From Comamonas suwonensis (GTDB lineage: Bacteria; Pseudomonadota; Gammaproteobacteria; Burkholderiales; Burkholderiaceae_C), in the NCBI RefSeq assembly GCF_012844455.2, contig NZ_JABBCQ020000015.1, forward strand, positions 1 to 64,000: 64,000 bases of DNA, in the 5' to 3' direction. How positions within the stretch are numbered: position 1 is the stretch's first letter; each line of letters opens with the position of its first letter. The position numbers were made by a program, and so were the translations under genes. Shown here piece by piece: positions 14,055 to 25,399 of this stretch. The notes beneath the pieces were generated by a model. It saw only the letters and a program-made list of their open reading frames with translations, did no database searches and was not told the DNA's origin.

Positions 14055-16150
14055 TTAATCGGAGAGACGGCTACGGTGTCGGGCACCGCTGGCCAGTTCG
14101 CGCTTGTCAATCTCTGCCGCGACTGCGCGAGCGATGGCTTGGGGGTCCATGCCCGGCGCAGCCTGAATGGTGATGGTGTAGCTGCTGCCGCCTGCAGCGG
14201 CGGGTGCCGCCACCGCACGCGGCGCAATGGGCGTGCCGCCGCCGACCAAGGGGCTCATGGCGGTGCCTACTTCTGCAGCACCTGCGCCCATGGGCGCCAT
14301 GGCGGTGGCGGCCATGGCCAGAGCTGCGGCCCTCACGGCGGACTGCCCACCTTCGATGCCCAGAGCTGCGCCTTCGCTGATCCAGCCGCCGTATTGGGTG
14401 AACACCCGGCTGGGGGAGTTGATACCCAGCTTTTCCTTGAACCAGCCCGCCGCACTGGTGGCCGCGTTGACTACCGTATCGCGCAGGGCACCCAGTTTGC
14501 TGGTGATGCCGCCAATCAGGCCGTCAATGATCCAGCCGCCAAAGCCGGTGAACAGGGTGGCCATGGCCGTCCAGGCGGTGCTGGCAGTTGTTTGAATTAG
14601 CGCCCAGATGCCGGAGAGTGTGGCCACGAAGCCTGTCCACAACCCGGTGATGCGGGTGATGATGCCTTGCCAGATGGCGTCAGACGTGGCGGCCATCAGC
14701 TGCATGGCCGCCGTGAATAGGGTGGTCAGCATGGCCCAGATTCCGCCCAGCAGGCCAGTGAAGGCTTGCCATAGCAGGGTGCCGGTGCTGGTCATGGTGT
14801 TCCAGATGCCGACTATCCAGTTGCTCAGGTCTTCCCACAGCAGCTTGGCGCCGCCGCAGATGTCTTTCCAGTTGCTGTACACCATCCAGCCCGAGGTGGT
14901 GAGCAGGCCTACAGGGCCGAGCATGCGCAAGAAGCCCAGAGCAAGTCGCGCGAGCAAAGGCAGCAGACGGCCCGCACCCGTGGCCATGGCACCAAAGCCA
15001 CCCCCTGCCGCCGTGCCCGCCAGCTTGGCCATCATCAGCCGCACCAGAAAGCCCTTGGCGATCAACAGACCCAGCGGGATCAGCAGGGCCGACACGCCTG
15101 CCAGCAGTGTGCCGAACACAATCACCGCTTTGAGCAACCCACCCACCAGAGCAGGATTGGCCTGAGTCCATGCAGTAATGCGATCCAGCAGCGGATTGAC
15201 GACGGCCAGCAAGTCCTGAATTTCAGACTTGAGGCTCTCGCCCACGATGGCTTTGAGGTTGAAGACGCGGTTTTCCGTCATCTGGTCTTGGGCGCTCATG
15301 GTCGAGTTTCTTGCCGCAGCTTCCCGCGCCATGGAGCCTTTGGCCTCTTCGCTGTTGGCAAGGCCAAGCTGGCGGCGAAGCTCTTCCGTGTTGGTGACCA
15401 GTTTGGCCAGGCGCCCCACATGTTCTTTGCCTGCCAGTTCGGCCATGACGCCCAACTGATCCTTTTTGGGCAGCTTCTTGATGGCTTCAGAAATTTTCAG
15501 CAGGGTGCCCACTGCGTCATTTGCCATGCCACCTTGCACCCCCTTGGCTGTGAGCCCTATTTCCCCAAGCGCTTTCTGAAACTTTTTGGTTCCCTTCGTT
15601 GCGGCTGCGAAGTTGGTAAAAATGGCTTTGACTGCTGTGCCAGCGGTTTCTTCCGTTTCGCCGGACGTCAGCAGCGTGCTGCCTAAGGCGGCCATGTCCT
15701 GGCCTTTGATGCTGACCACACCAGCCACCCCGCCGACACGATTCAGAAACCCGATGATGTCGCTGCCCTTGCTGATGGCGTTGTCGTCAAGGTAGTTGAT
15801 GGCGTCGGCCATGCCACGCATGCCCGTGACCGGAATTTTCAGGTTATTGGCAGTCTTGCCCATGCTGTCCGCGATTTCATCGGGGACAGCATCAAAGGCG
15901 GTTGCCATTTCAGAAGTTATCAGAACGAACTCACTGAGCTTGTCCGTCGGCACCTCCATGCGGGCCGCAGCGGTGAACATCTCCGCAATCTGCGTGGTTG
16001 CCAAGGGCACACGGGTGCTCAGGTCACGCACTTGGGTCTCAATATCGCTGTACACCGATGTCAGCTGCCCAGAGCTATCTCGTGCACCCGGAACCTGGCG
16101 TGCAATGCCCAGCATGGCATCTTCATGGGCCATAAAACTTTGCACGGGCT
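14055..16150 (-). pseudogene. Phage tail tape measure protein (gpT), 5' end deleted
   Basis: About 690 codons of a tape measure protein survive. The recognisable part starts near EDAMLGIARQVPGARD and includes AEMFTAAARMEVPTDKL, a Lys/Ala helical middle, hydrophobic segments (VIVFGTLLAGVSALLIPLGLLI) and C-terminal repeats of WTAMATLF / WIIDGLIGGI type. The N-terminal part before EDAMLG is missing: upstream of about 16150 the sequence belongs to the portal gene on the other strand. The ATG at 16190 is an accidental start inside that portal sequence. Because the gene ends at the junction it has lost its start and is probably dead. Confidence 0.85.
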
Positions 16151-16980
16151 TCAAGGCGCAGGTGCTGGCCAGCACGTTCAAGCCGCACAAGCTGCTGAGT
16201 ACGCAGACGGTGCATAAGCTGGTGCTGGACTATCTGGTGTTTGGCAATGGTTACCTGGAGCGGCCTCGCAATGTGCTGGGTGAGGGGATGCAGCTGCGGC
16301 ATGCGCTGGGCAAGTATGTGCGCCGGCATCGGGATCTGGAGCGGTTTGTGTTTGTGCGCAACTGGCAGGAGGCGCATGAGTTCAGGCGCGGGAGCGTTTG
16401 CCACATGATGGAGCCGGATGTGCACCAGGAGGTGTATGGGCTGCCACAGTATCTGGCTGCGCTGCAATCGGCCTTGCTCAATGAGAGCGCGACTTTGTTC
16501 AGGCGCCGGTATTACACGAATGGCAGCCATGCGGGGTACATCCTGTACCTGACGGACCCGGATACGAATCAGGGTGATGTGGACAAGCTCAGGGATGCGC
16601 TGAAGTCTAGTAAGGGGCTGGGCAACTTTAAGAACCTGTTCTTTCACAGCCCTAATGGCAAGGAGAAGGGTATTCAGTTGATTCCGATTGGCGAGGCGGC
16701 AGCTAAGGATGAGTTCTTCAACATCAAGAACGTAAGCCGCGATGACCAGCTGGCCGCGCACCGGGTGCCGCCGCAGCTGATGGGGTTGGTGCCCACGAAT
16801 GCTTCAGGCTTTGGAGATGTGGTGAATGCTGCCCGGGTGTTTGCGCGCAATGAGATTCAGCCGCTGCAGGAGATGTTCAGCCATGCAATCAATGACTTCA
16901 TGGGGGATACGGTCTGCGCCCTCGAGCCCTACCGGTTGCCGGGAGTGGAGGAGATTCAGCCTGGCGGCCTGGTGAAGTAG
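16151..16980 (+). pseudogene. Phage portal protein (gpQ, PBSX type), 5' end deleted
   Basis: About 275 codons of a P2 gpQ-like portal protein: LASTFKPHKLLST, LDYLVFGNGYLERPRN, YTNGSHAGYILYLTDP, then FHSPNGKEKGIQLIPIGE and the conserved end HRVPPQLMGLVPTNASGFGD and FARNEIQPLQ. Normal portals are about 340 residues and the N-terminal 70-80 are absent here. The frame stays open upstream to 15796, but that part is antisense to the tape measure gene. The stop at 16978 is followed by a terminator. The fragment is head to head with the truncated tape measure gene, as expected after one deletion from Q through T. Confidence 0.88.
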
Positions 16981-17004
16981 CAGCCGAGCTTCGACGGATA
17001 CGAC

Positions 17005-17029
17005 AAGGCCCCGCAATGCGGGGCCTTTT
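17005..17029 (+). terminator. Terminator after portal gene
   Basis: AAGGCCCCGC-AAT-GCGGGGCCTTTT: a 10-bp stem with a tight loop followed by a T-run, 25 bp after the portal stop. Confidence 0.85.
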
Positions 17030-17169
17030 GCTTGGGCGATGAGGTGGGGGCAGGCCGTGGGCAGGCGCTCATGTCCCCTGGGGCGGGTACTGACGGGGCT
17101 GTATGGGTGCCCAGTCATGCGGCATTTGTAACCAATCCGGGAGCCTGTCATCAACCCCCTCAGCGCGCG

Positions 17170-17188
17170 GTCGAGACCCCGCCGCGCC
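17170..17188 (-). other. cos-like 19-mer, copy B
   Basis: The minus strand reads GGCGCGGCGGGGTCTCGAC and continues CGCGCGCTGAGGGGG toward the portal gene. In P2 the cohesive end lies next to Q in this orientation, so this copy is in the position expected for a genuine cos. The flanking match to copy A extends beyond the 19 bases with mismatches. Confidence 0.65.
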
Positions 17189-17442
17189 CGCGCTCTAAAT
17201 GGAGCGGTTTCGACGGGCCTGCCGGTTAGTGTTGCAACGGCGCCAGTACTGGTCAGTTCTATAGATTTGAGGTGAATAAAAGTGACGGGAAATGCCGGGT
17301 TTTGTGAATATGCGAGAGATTGCACTACGACCGACTCAGGGCTGGAGAGACCACAAGCAATTGCTACCAAGATGGTTTTTGCGCCAAACGCAATTTTATT
17401 TTTGCGCCTATTCAATGAGGAAGGTAGTTTCAAGCAGGCATA

Positions 17443-17479
17443 GAAAAAGCCGCTAAGTCTTTGGAACTTAACGGCTTTT
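17443..17479 (-). terminator. Terminator after tRNA-Leu
   Basis: AAAAGCCG-C-TAAGT ... ACTTA-A-CGGCTTTT: an imperfect stem ending in T-runs on both strands, 7 bp beyond the tRNA 3' end. Confidence 0.7.
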
Positions 17480-17485
17480 AATGTT

Positions 17486-17570
17486 TGGTGCCCGGGGCCG
17501 GAATCGAACCGGCACACCTTTCGGTGGGGGATTTTGAGTCCCCTGCGTCTACCAATTTCACCACCCGGGC
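17486..17570 (-). tRNA. tRNA-Leu (anticodon CAA)
   Basis: An 85-nt leucine tRNA with acceptor stem GCCCGGG / CCCGGGC, discriminator A and encoded CCA, D-arm with GGTAGACGC, anticodon stem GGGGA / TCCCC around loop CTCAAAA (anticodon CAA at 17534-17536), the long variable arm typical of Leu and a T-arm with GGTTCGATTCC. Its 3' end faces the prophage, the usual geometry when a phage integrates into a tRNA 3' end and restores it. Confidence 0.97.
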
Positions 17571-17587
17571 TTGCTTAGCGCAGACAT

Positions 17588-17616
17588 GAATTATGGCACA
17601 GTATTGGACATGAAAA
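17588..17616 (-). promoter_or_regulatory. Candidate tRNA-Leu promoter overlapping the cysM start
   Basis: On the minus strand TTTTCA (17616-17611), 17 bp, TAATTC (17593-17588), placing transcription start about 10 bp before the tRNA. The -35 box lies on the first codons of cysM, so the two divergent genes share this short stretch. Confidence 0.5.
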
Positions 17617-18515
17617 CTTATATGACCATCGAACATGCTATCGGTCACACGCCGCTGGTGGCATTGCAACGCATTGGCGCGGATGCAAATCGCGAGCGCG
17701 GAAATGTGGTGCTGGGCAAGCTTGAGGGCAACAATCCGGCTGGCTCTGTCAAGGACCGGCCTGCGTTGTCCATGATTCAGCGCGCGGAAGAGCGTGGTGA
17801 GATCAAGCCGGGCGACTCATTGATTGAGGCGACGTCAGGCAACACCGGCATTGCCTTGGCCATGGCGGCGGCCATAAAGGGCTATCGCATGATTTTGATC
17901 ATGCCCGAAGACCTGTCCATTGAGCGCGCTCAGACCATGAAGGCTTATGGCGCCGAGCTGATTCTGACGCCCAAGAGCGGCGGCATGGAATATGCCCGCG
18001 ATCTGGCCGAGCAAATGGTCAAGCAGGGCAAGGGCGTGGTGCTGGATCAGTTTGCCAACCCCGACAATCCACGCGCCCACTATGAAACCACGGGCCCTGA
18101 GCTGTGGGAGCAGACGGGTGGCGAGATCACGCACTTTGTAAGCGCCATGGGCACCACGGGCACCATTACCGGCGTGGCCAAGTTCCTCAAAGAAAAGAAT
18201 CCCCATATCAAGATCATCGGCGCCCAGCCTGCCGAAGGCTCGCGTATTCCGGGTATTCGCAAATGGCCTGCGGAATATATGCCCAAGATCTTTGATGCCA
18301 GCTTGGTGGATGAAGAGGTCTCCGTGACCCAGGATGATGCCGAGGACATGGCCCGCCGCTTGGCGAGCGAGGAAGGTATTTTTGCCGGAATCTCGGCCGC
18401 CGGAGCGCTGTGGGTTGCGCAGGAAATTGCCAAGCGCGAAGAAAACGCCACCATTGTTTTTGTGGTGTGTGACCGTGGTGACCGTTACCTCTCTACAGGT
18501 GTGTTCCCTGCCTGA
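17610..18515 (+). CDS. cysM: Cysteine synthase B (O-acetylserine sulfhydrylase)
   Basis: PLP enzyme that makes cysteine (or S-sulfocysteine from thiosulfate) from O-acetylserine in the cytoplasm. The 301-residue product has the PLP lysine motif NNPAGSVKDRPA (Lys near residue 48), the phosphate loop EATSGNTGIALA, and the GTTGTITGVAKFLKE loop. The run RIPGIRKWPAEYMP and the length are those of CysM rather than CysK. The start at 17610 (MKTYMTIEH) was chosen from the family N-terminus; upstream ATGs at 17571 and 17586 fall in the tRNA promoter. Confidence 0.93.
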   Translation: MKTYMTIEHAIGHTPLVALQRIGADANRERGNVVLGKLEGNNPAGSVKDRPALSMIQRAEERGEIKPGDSLIEATSGNTGIALAMAAAIKGYRMILIMPEDLSIERAQTMKAYGAELILTPKSGGMEYARDLAEQMVKQGKGVVLDQFANPDNPRAHYETTGPELWEQTGGEITHFVSAMGTTGTITGVAKFLKEKNPHIKIIGAQPAEGSRIPGIRKWPAEYMPKIFDASLVDEEVSVTQDDAEDMARRLASEEGIFAGISAAGALWVAQEIAKREENATIVFVVCDRGDRYLSTGVFPA

Positions 18516-18547
18516 TCTTTGTCGCGGAGGCGATTGCCTCGGCGATG

Positions 18548-18606
18548 AAGCAAGCTCTAAATGGCTGCTAGCGCTTATCTAATAATCGCTGGCTGCTATC
18601 AAAACA
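18548..18606. repeat. Interspersed palindromic repeat (copy 1)
   Basis: AGCTCTAAATGGCTGCTAGC, GCTTATCTAATAATCGC, then TGGCTGCTATCAAAAC: an imperfect palindrome of the family GCTGCTAGCGCTTAT..ATAAGCGC..AGCTATCAAAA that recurs in many gaps of this window. It lies between cysM and the NUDIX gene. Confidence 0.7.
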
Positions 18607-18626
18607 AAGAATAAGGAGAGAGCTGG

Positions 18627-19250
18627 ATGGCCTATGAAGTTCGTTTTTGCTCCAACTGCTCTACCGAGCTGCAGTGGATTGTTGCCAATGAAGACAGCGG
18701 CGAGGTGCAGCGCCTGCGTTGCCCGAGCTGCGGGTTTACGCATTGGGGCAACCCGACCCCCGTGCTGGCGGCTGTGGTTGAGGGGGCTGATGGCCGCGTT
18801 CTGCTGGCGCGTAATGCGCTGTGGCAAGAGGGGGTGTTTGGCCTGATCACTGGTTTCATGGAAGCCGGAGAATCGCCTGAAGCGGGTATTTGCCGCGAAG
18901 TGATGGAAGAGACCGGCTTGCGTGTTAAGGCTCTGCGCCTTTTGTGCTGCTCGGAGTTTCTGCGCATGAACCAGGTGCTGATTGCCTATCACGTGCTGGT
19001 GGAGGGCTGCGCTGAAGATGTGAGACTTTCGCCCGAGCTGCTGGAATACCGCTGGCAGACGGCTGAGGAGTCTCTGTGCTGGCCTGCAGGCACGGGTTAT
19101 GCCTTGGCTGAGTGGATTAAGCAAAAAGGCTTTGAGCCGCGTTTTGGGGCATTTCGCCCTGGTCAGAATCCCGAGCCCGACCCTGCCAAATGGCCTGTGC
19201 GCTTATGGGATGAAGATCAGCGTTTTACAGTTGCCCCTGTGATTGATTAA
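18627..19250 (+). CDS. NUDIX hydrolase with N-terminal zinc ribbon
   Basis: A 207-residue NUDIX hydrolase. The N-terminus has two Cys-x-x-Cys pairs (CSNCSTELQW, CPSCGFTHWGNP), as in NADH pyrophosphatase (NudC)-type enzymes. The Nudix box is complete: GFMEAGESPEAGICREVMEE then TGL (about residues 76-98). Expected to hydrolyse a nucleoside diphosphate linked to another group; the exact substrate cannot be read. AAGGAGAG precedes the ATG. It is shorter than classical NudC (about 260 residues), matching the compact zinc-ribbon NUDIX group. Confidence 0.88.
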   Translation: MAYEVRFCSNCSTELQWIVANEDSGEVQRLRCPSCGFTHWGNPTPVLAAVVEGADGRVLLARNALWQEGVFGLITGFMEAGESPEAGICREVMEETGLRVKALRLLCCSEFLRMNQVLIAYHVLVEGCAEDVRLSPELLEYRWQTAEESLCWPAGTGYALAEWIKQKGFEPRFGAFRPGQNPEPDPAKWPVRLWDEDQRFTVAPVID

Positions 19251-19456
19251 GAGCCGTGGAAACAGCCCAGTAAACCGAAGATTTGCGGTTGAGACGAGAC
19301 ACGATGCATGAGGTCGTACCAAATACGACAAGGCACCGCGCCGACGTCTAAAGGTTTGCTCAAGGCTTGTGTTTGCGGGTCTGAGTAATAAAGACCGTGC
19401 AGGTACGGTTAGCGACCGGTCTTTCTACAATCGGGACTGACGAGGAAACCACGCCC

Positions 19457-19684
19457 ATGCAAGTAGACCAAGAAGTTGATACCCGCGGCCTGAACTGTCC
19501 GCTGCCCATTCTCAAAGCCAAGAAGGCATTGGCTGCCATGCAAAGCGGTCAACTGCTGAAAGTCGTGGCGACCGATACCGGCTCCATCCGTGACTTTCAG
19601 GCGTTTGCCAAACAGACGGGCAATGAGCTGGTTGAGCAACAGACCGTGGGTGATGAATTCATTCACATTCTCAAGCGCCGCTGA
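19457..19684 (+). CDS. TusA/SirA-family sulfur carrier protein
   Basis: A 75-residue sulfurtransferase-like protein with the family motif RGLNCPLPILKAKKAL (Cys-Pro-x-Pro; the Cys carries a persulfide in TusA) and the C-terminal GDEFIHILKRR. The ATG at 19457 follows GAGGAAACC. The family hands sulfur to tRNA thiolation, molybdopterin or other acceptors; which one applies here is unknown. It follows the NUDIX gene after about 200 bp with no other frame, and has its own terminator. Confidence 0.9.
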   Translation: MQVDQEVDTRGLNCPLPILKAKKALAAMQSGQLLKVVATDTGSIRDFQAFAKQTGNELVEQQTVGDEFIHILKRR

Positions 19685-19710
19685 ATATTGCCTTCAACTT
19701 AAGAGCAGAT

Positions 19711-19743
19711 GACGAAAAAAGGCCTGCGATTGCAGGCCTTTTT
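19711..19743. terminator. Bidirectional terminator between tusA-like gene and galU
   Basis: AAAAAAGGCCTGC-GATT-GCAGGCCTTTTT serves the convergent genes on both sides. Confidence 0.9.
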
Positions 19744-19760
19744 CTTTGGGGAGAGTGCTT

Positions 19761-20648
19761 TTACAGGCTCAAAGTCTTGAGGTAATCACGGAAGCTGCTG
19801 CCCACGTCAGCGTGCTGCAATGCGAGCTCCACGGTGGCTTGCAAAAAGCCTTCCTTGCTGCCGCAGTCATAGCGCTTCCCAGCGTACTGGAAGGCGTAGA
19901 TGGTTTCGTGCTGCATCAGGCGCTCAATGGCATCGGTCAGCTGAATTTCGCCGCCAACGCCCTTGGGCTGGTTGCGGATTTCATCAAAAATCCGGGGCGT
20001 CAGCACGTAGCGGCCTGCAACACCCATGCGCGATGGGGCGACTTCTGGTGCGGGCTTTTCCACGATTTCATCAATACGCATCAGTGGGCCACCAGCAGGC
20101 TCTCCCTTGACGATGCCGTAGCGCTTGGTTTGTTCCAGGGGCACTTCCTGCACGGCCAGCAGCGAGCGGCCTTGTTTCTGGAAGGCGGCCGTCATCTGCG
20201 CCATCACGCCGGGGCCACCGTTGTCACCGGTCATCAAGTCATCGGCCAGAATGACGGCAAACGGCTCATCGCCTACCAGAGGCTCTGCGCACAGCACGGC
20301 GTGGCCCAGGCCCAGAGAGCGGGGCTGACGTACAAACAGGCAATTCATGTCGGCTGGGCTGATGCTGCGCACCAGATCCAGCATGGCGTGCTTGCCTGCG
20401 CGTTCCAGCTCGTTCTCCAGCTCGTAGGCCGTGTCGAAATGGTCTTCAATGGCGCGCTTGCTGCGGCCGGTCACAAAAATCATGTCGCGGATGCCTGCTT
20501 CATAGGCTTCTTCGACGGCGTACTGGATCAGGGGCTTGTCCACCACGGGCAGCATCTCTTTGGGAGAGGCTTTGGTGGCAGGCAGAAAGCGGGTGCCTAG
20601 ACCCGCAACGGGAAACACGGCTTTGCGAACGCGGGTTTGATTGTTCAT
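19761..20648 (-). CDS. galU: UTP-glucose-1-phosphate uridylyltransferase
   Basis: Makes UDP-glucose from UTP and glucose-1-phosphate for lipopolysaccharide, exopolysaccharide and trehalose pathways. The 295-residue product has the nucleotidyltransferase signature [37 protein letters not shown], the metal-binding ILADDLM and [21 protein letters not shown]. It ends normally and length fits GalU. It lies between two terminators, so it is a single-gene unit. Confidence 0.96.
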   Translation of the reverse strand: MNNQTRVRKAVFPVAGLGTRFLPATKASPKEMLPVVDKPLIQYAVEEAYEAGIRDMIFVTGRSKRAIEDHFDTAYELENELERAGKHAMLDLVRSISPADMNCLFVRQPRSLGLGHAVLCAEPLVGDEPFAVILADDLMTGDNGGPGVMAQMTAAFQKQGRSLLAVQEVPLEQTKRYGIVKGEPAGGPLMRIDEIVEKPAPEVAPSRMGVAGRYVLTPRIFDEIRNQPKGVGGEIQLTDAIERLMQHETIYAFQYAGKRYDCGSKEGFLQATVELALQHADVGSSFRDYLKTLSL

Positions 20649-20673
20649 GAGATGTACTTTGGGATAAAGATGA

Positions 20674-20703
20674 ACAAAAGGCGCAGTTGCCTGCGCCTTT
20701 TTC
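20674..20703 (-). terminator. Terminator after valS
   Basis: AAAAGGCGCAG-TTGC-CTGCGCCTTTTT between valS and galU; usable on both strands, it ends the leftward valS transcript. Confidence 0.85.
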
Positions 20704-20722
20704 CTATCACTCGCTCAGCATA

Positions 20723-23635
<2,913 letters not shown>

Positions 23636-23655
23636 GGCTGCGGTGCAAAAAGTTC

Positions 23656-23691
23656 TGAAAATGAAAACGGCATCCGTGGAGGGGATGCCGT
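23656..23691 (-). promoter_or_regulatory. Terminator-like hairpin in the valS leader
   Basis: On the minus strand, 21 bp before the valS start, ACGGCATCC and GGATGCCGT form a perfect 9-bp stem (23667-23691) followed by TTTTCATTTTC. A candidate promoter (TTGGCA, 15 bp, TATGCA) lies just upstream. The hairpin may act as an attenuator or simply shield the leader; no valine-rich leader peptide was found. Confidence 0.45.
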
Positions 23692-23760
23692 CTGCATAGA
23701 AATTAGGACGGATTGCCAATGATTTTAGCGATCCGATCCGCTGATGGGGACAGTAGGCCT

Positions 23761-23936
23761 TATTTCAGCGCTTGGCGCTTATCTATCAAGCGCAAGCTGC
23801 TATCAAAATTTAAAAGCTCAAAACCGCCATATGTCTGCAACGAGACGCCAAGCAAGCGCCGCCGCGACACGAAGCTGCCGTCCCCCTTGGGGGGAGGCGC
23901 GTAGCGCCTCATGGGGGAGTTATTTCCCAGGGACAA
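23761..23936. repeat. Composite intergenic repeat (palindrome plus C/G-rich tail), copy 2
   Basis: First the palindrome GCGCTTATCTATCAAGCGC flanked by AGCTGCTATCAAAA, then GAGAC..CAAGCAAGCGCCGCC and a hairpin GTCCCCCTTGGGGGGAG with GGCGCGTAGCGCC. The same two-part layout recurs at 33955-34160. Both lie directly after the 3' end of a minus-strand gene (here the VOC gene), so the hairpin part may terminate transcription. Confidence 0.65.
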
Positions 23937-24570
23937 ATTCCGGCCGGTCATTGCCCTGAGGCTTGAGCGCCTCAGCGGTCTTTCCCTCTGCACGCTCCCT
24001 GCGCCACTGCTCCTTGCGGGCTGTCCACTCCGCCAGACGGGCGTGGGCCGTGGTGCTTTCTTTTTGCATTTGCATGGCATCGGCCAACTGTGCGGTCAGC
24101 TCCAGACGAATGCCATTGGGGTCGAAGAAGTAAATGCTTTTGAAGATGTGGTGGTCCGTCACGCCCAGCACTTCCACGCCGCAGGCCTGCAGGCGGGCCT
24201 TGGTGTTCTCCAACTCTTCCACGGTGTCGACGCGAAACGAGATGTGGTTGATCCAGATGGGGCTGTTGGGTGAGGGTAGGGCCGCTTCGTCATCGCCAAT
24301 GTCAAAGAAGGCGATGAAGGAGCCATCCTTCAGGCGAAAGAAGAAGTGGGTGTACGGGCAGTATTCACCGGTGGAGGGGACGTAGTCGCTCTGAATGATG
24401 TGATAGAGCGGCAGGCCCAGGATGTCTTCGTAGAAGTGGCGGGTCTCTTCGGCATCTTTGGCCTTGTAGGCGTAGTGATGCAGCTGCTGCACGCTGGCGG
24501 GAGCGGGCAGCTGACTCATGTCTACGCGCTGGGGCTGGGAGTAAACCGGTGTCGGGGCGGACTGGCTCAT
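23920..24570 (-). CDS. VOC-superfamily (glyoxalase/dioxygenase-like) protein
   Basis: A 216-residue protein with one vicinal-oxygen-chelate domain: LHHYAYKAKDAEETRHFYED starts the first beta-alpha unit (metal His candidate), and INHISFRVDTVEELENTKAR starts the second, ending in YFFDPNGIRLELT (Glu metal ligand candidate). A basic helical tail of about 50 residues follows (EWTARKEQWRRERAEGK). It may be a dioxygenase, isomerase or binding protein; substrate unknown. AAGGAGA precedes the ATG. Confidence 0.85.
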   Translation of the reverse strand: MSQSAPTPVYSQPQRVDMSQLPAPASVQQLHHYAYKAKDAEETRHFYEDILGLPLYHIIQSDYVPSTGEYCPYTHFFFRLKDGSFIAFFDIGDDEAALPSPNSPIWINHISFRVDTVEELENTKARLQACGVEVLGVTDHHIFKSIYFFDPNGIRLELTAQLADAMQMQKESTTAHARLAEWTARKEQWRRERAEGKTAEALKPQGNDRPEFVPGK

Positions 24571-24677
24571 GGATGTCTCCTTGGATTTTTTGAGAATGCT
24601 GGAATTCTACTATTCGTAATTGATTAACCTAAAGTAAATTTTAATCAGGGAATTCACGGGCATGGAATCCAATGTGC

Positions 24678-24716
24678 ACAAAAAAGCCCAGGCCGCTTTC
24701 ACGGGCTGGGCTTTTG
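24678..24716 (-). terminator. Terminator after yceI (first)
   Basis: AAAAAAGCCCAG-GCC..GGG-CTGGGCTTTT, about 25 bp beyond the YceI stop, ending the leftward cytochrome b561/yceI transcript. Confidence 0.85.
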
Positions 24717-24741
24717 AAGGCAATGAAGCCGCTGATTCCGC

Positions 24742-25317
24742 TTATTGCTTCACCGCTTCAATGCTCATGACCAGACGCACTTGCTTGGGGAAGCCGTAGG
24801 AGATGCCGTAGTCCACGCCCCACTGGGTGCGGTCGATGGTGGCTTCAAAGTCGCCGCCGCAGACCTCACGCTTTTGCAGCATGGGGCTTTCGTAGCAGGT
24901 GAACTTGTTGGCCTTGATGGTGATGGGAGCAGTCTTGCCCAGCATGGTCAGATGGCCGGTGACTTCCTTGAGCTTGTCGCCGTCAAACACAAACTTGTCG
25001 GAGACAAACTTGGAGGTGGGGAATTTCTCCACGTTGAAGATGTCGGCGCTTTGCAGGTGCTTGTTGAAAGCGGGCGTGCCAGAGTTCACCGATGTCATGT
25101 CCAGCTCGATCTCGACCTTGCCTGTCTTGGCGGCCTTGTCGAACTGCACGGAGCCACTCTTCTTGTCAAAGCGCGCGCGGTTGGTCGAGGCACCGAAGTG
25201 GTCGATCTCGAACGTCGCGAATGTATGGGTAGGGTCGATCGCGTAAGTCGCGGGGGCAGCCTGGGCGGCCGAAGCAAATACGGAAGCAGCGGCCAGGGCG
25301 AACAATGCAGAACGCAT
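24742..25317 (-). CDS. YceI-family periplasmic protein (a)
   Basis: A 191-residue secreted lipocalin-like protein. Signal peptide MRSALFALAAASVFASAAQA, then TYAIDPTHTFATFEIDHFG, the family opening strand. YceI proteins bind polyisoprenoids such as ubiquinone-like lipids in the periplasm. Two Cys (CYESPMLQKREVC) could form a disulfide. The ATG at 25317 fits the signal peptide; an earlier in-frame start at 25350 would add hydrophilic residues. It is third of three leftward genes with a second YceI and cytochrome b561, a common trio. Confidence 0.9.
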   Translation of the reverse strand: MRSALFALAAASVFASAAQAAPATYAIDPTHTFATFEIDHFGASTNRARFDKKSGSVQFDKAAKTGKVEIELDMTSVNSGTPAFNKHLQSADIFNVEKFPTSKFVSDKFVFDGDKLKEVTGHLTMLGKTAPITIKANKFTCYESPMLQKREVCGGDFEATIDRTQWGVDYGISYGFPKQVRLVMSIEAVKQ

Positions 25318-25344
25318 GGTGAAAAATCCTTGAGGGGTTGGAAC

Positions 25345-25398
25345 TATCAAAACATGAGCTGCTAGCGCTTATCTATCAAGCGCTAGAGGCTAAAAAGA
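25345..25398. repeat. Interspersed palindromic repeat (copy 3)
   Basis: GAGCTGCTAGCGCTTATCTA followed by TCAAGCGCTAGAGGCTAAAA: the clearest copy of the family, with inverted arms CTAGCGCTT / AAGCGCTAG. It sits between the two yceI genes. Confidence 0.8.
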
Positions 25399-25399
25399 C

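Larger units (their letters stand above)
1..17485. mobile_element. Decayed P2-like prophage with cargo genes, right end at tRNA-Leu
   Basis: The left block holds an integrase, excisionase-like protein, gpA-type replication protein, CII-like and CI-like regulators. The right block holds gpD, gpU, and truncated tape measure and portal genes. All are P2-family genes in the order expected for a prophage read from integrase to portal. The right boundary is inferred from the tRNA-Leu gene whose 3' end faces the element; the left boundary is outside the window. Terminase, scaffold, capsid, tail sheath, tube, most baseplate and lysis genes are missing, so the element cannot make virions on its own. 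Genes between 6.3 and 11.8 kb are cargo or host genes. It could also be two overlapping remnants. Confidence 0.8.
16981..17485. other. Prophage right end, non-coding
   Basis: About 500 bp without a gene. It contains the portal terminator, the second cos-like 19-mer, an unassigned stretch (17215-17440) that becomes AT-rich, and the terminator of the tRNA gene. The attachment site core probably overlaps the tRNA 3' end just to the right. Confidence 0.6.

Noticed and set aside
15796-16150. N-terminal part of the long plus-strand frame joined to the portal
   Set aside because: These residues are antisense to the tape measure gene; only the part from about 16151 resembles a portal protein.
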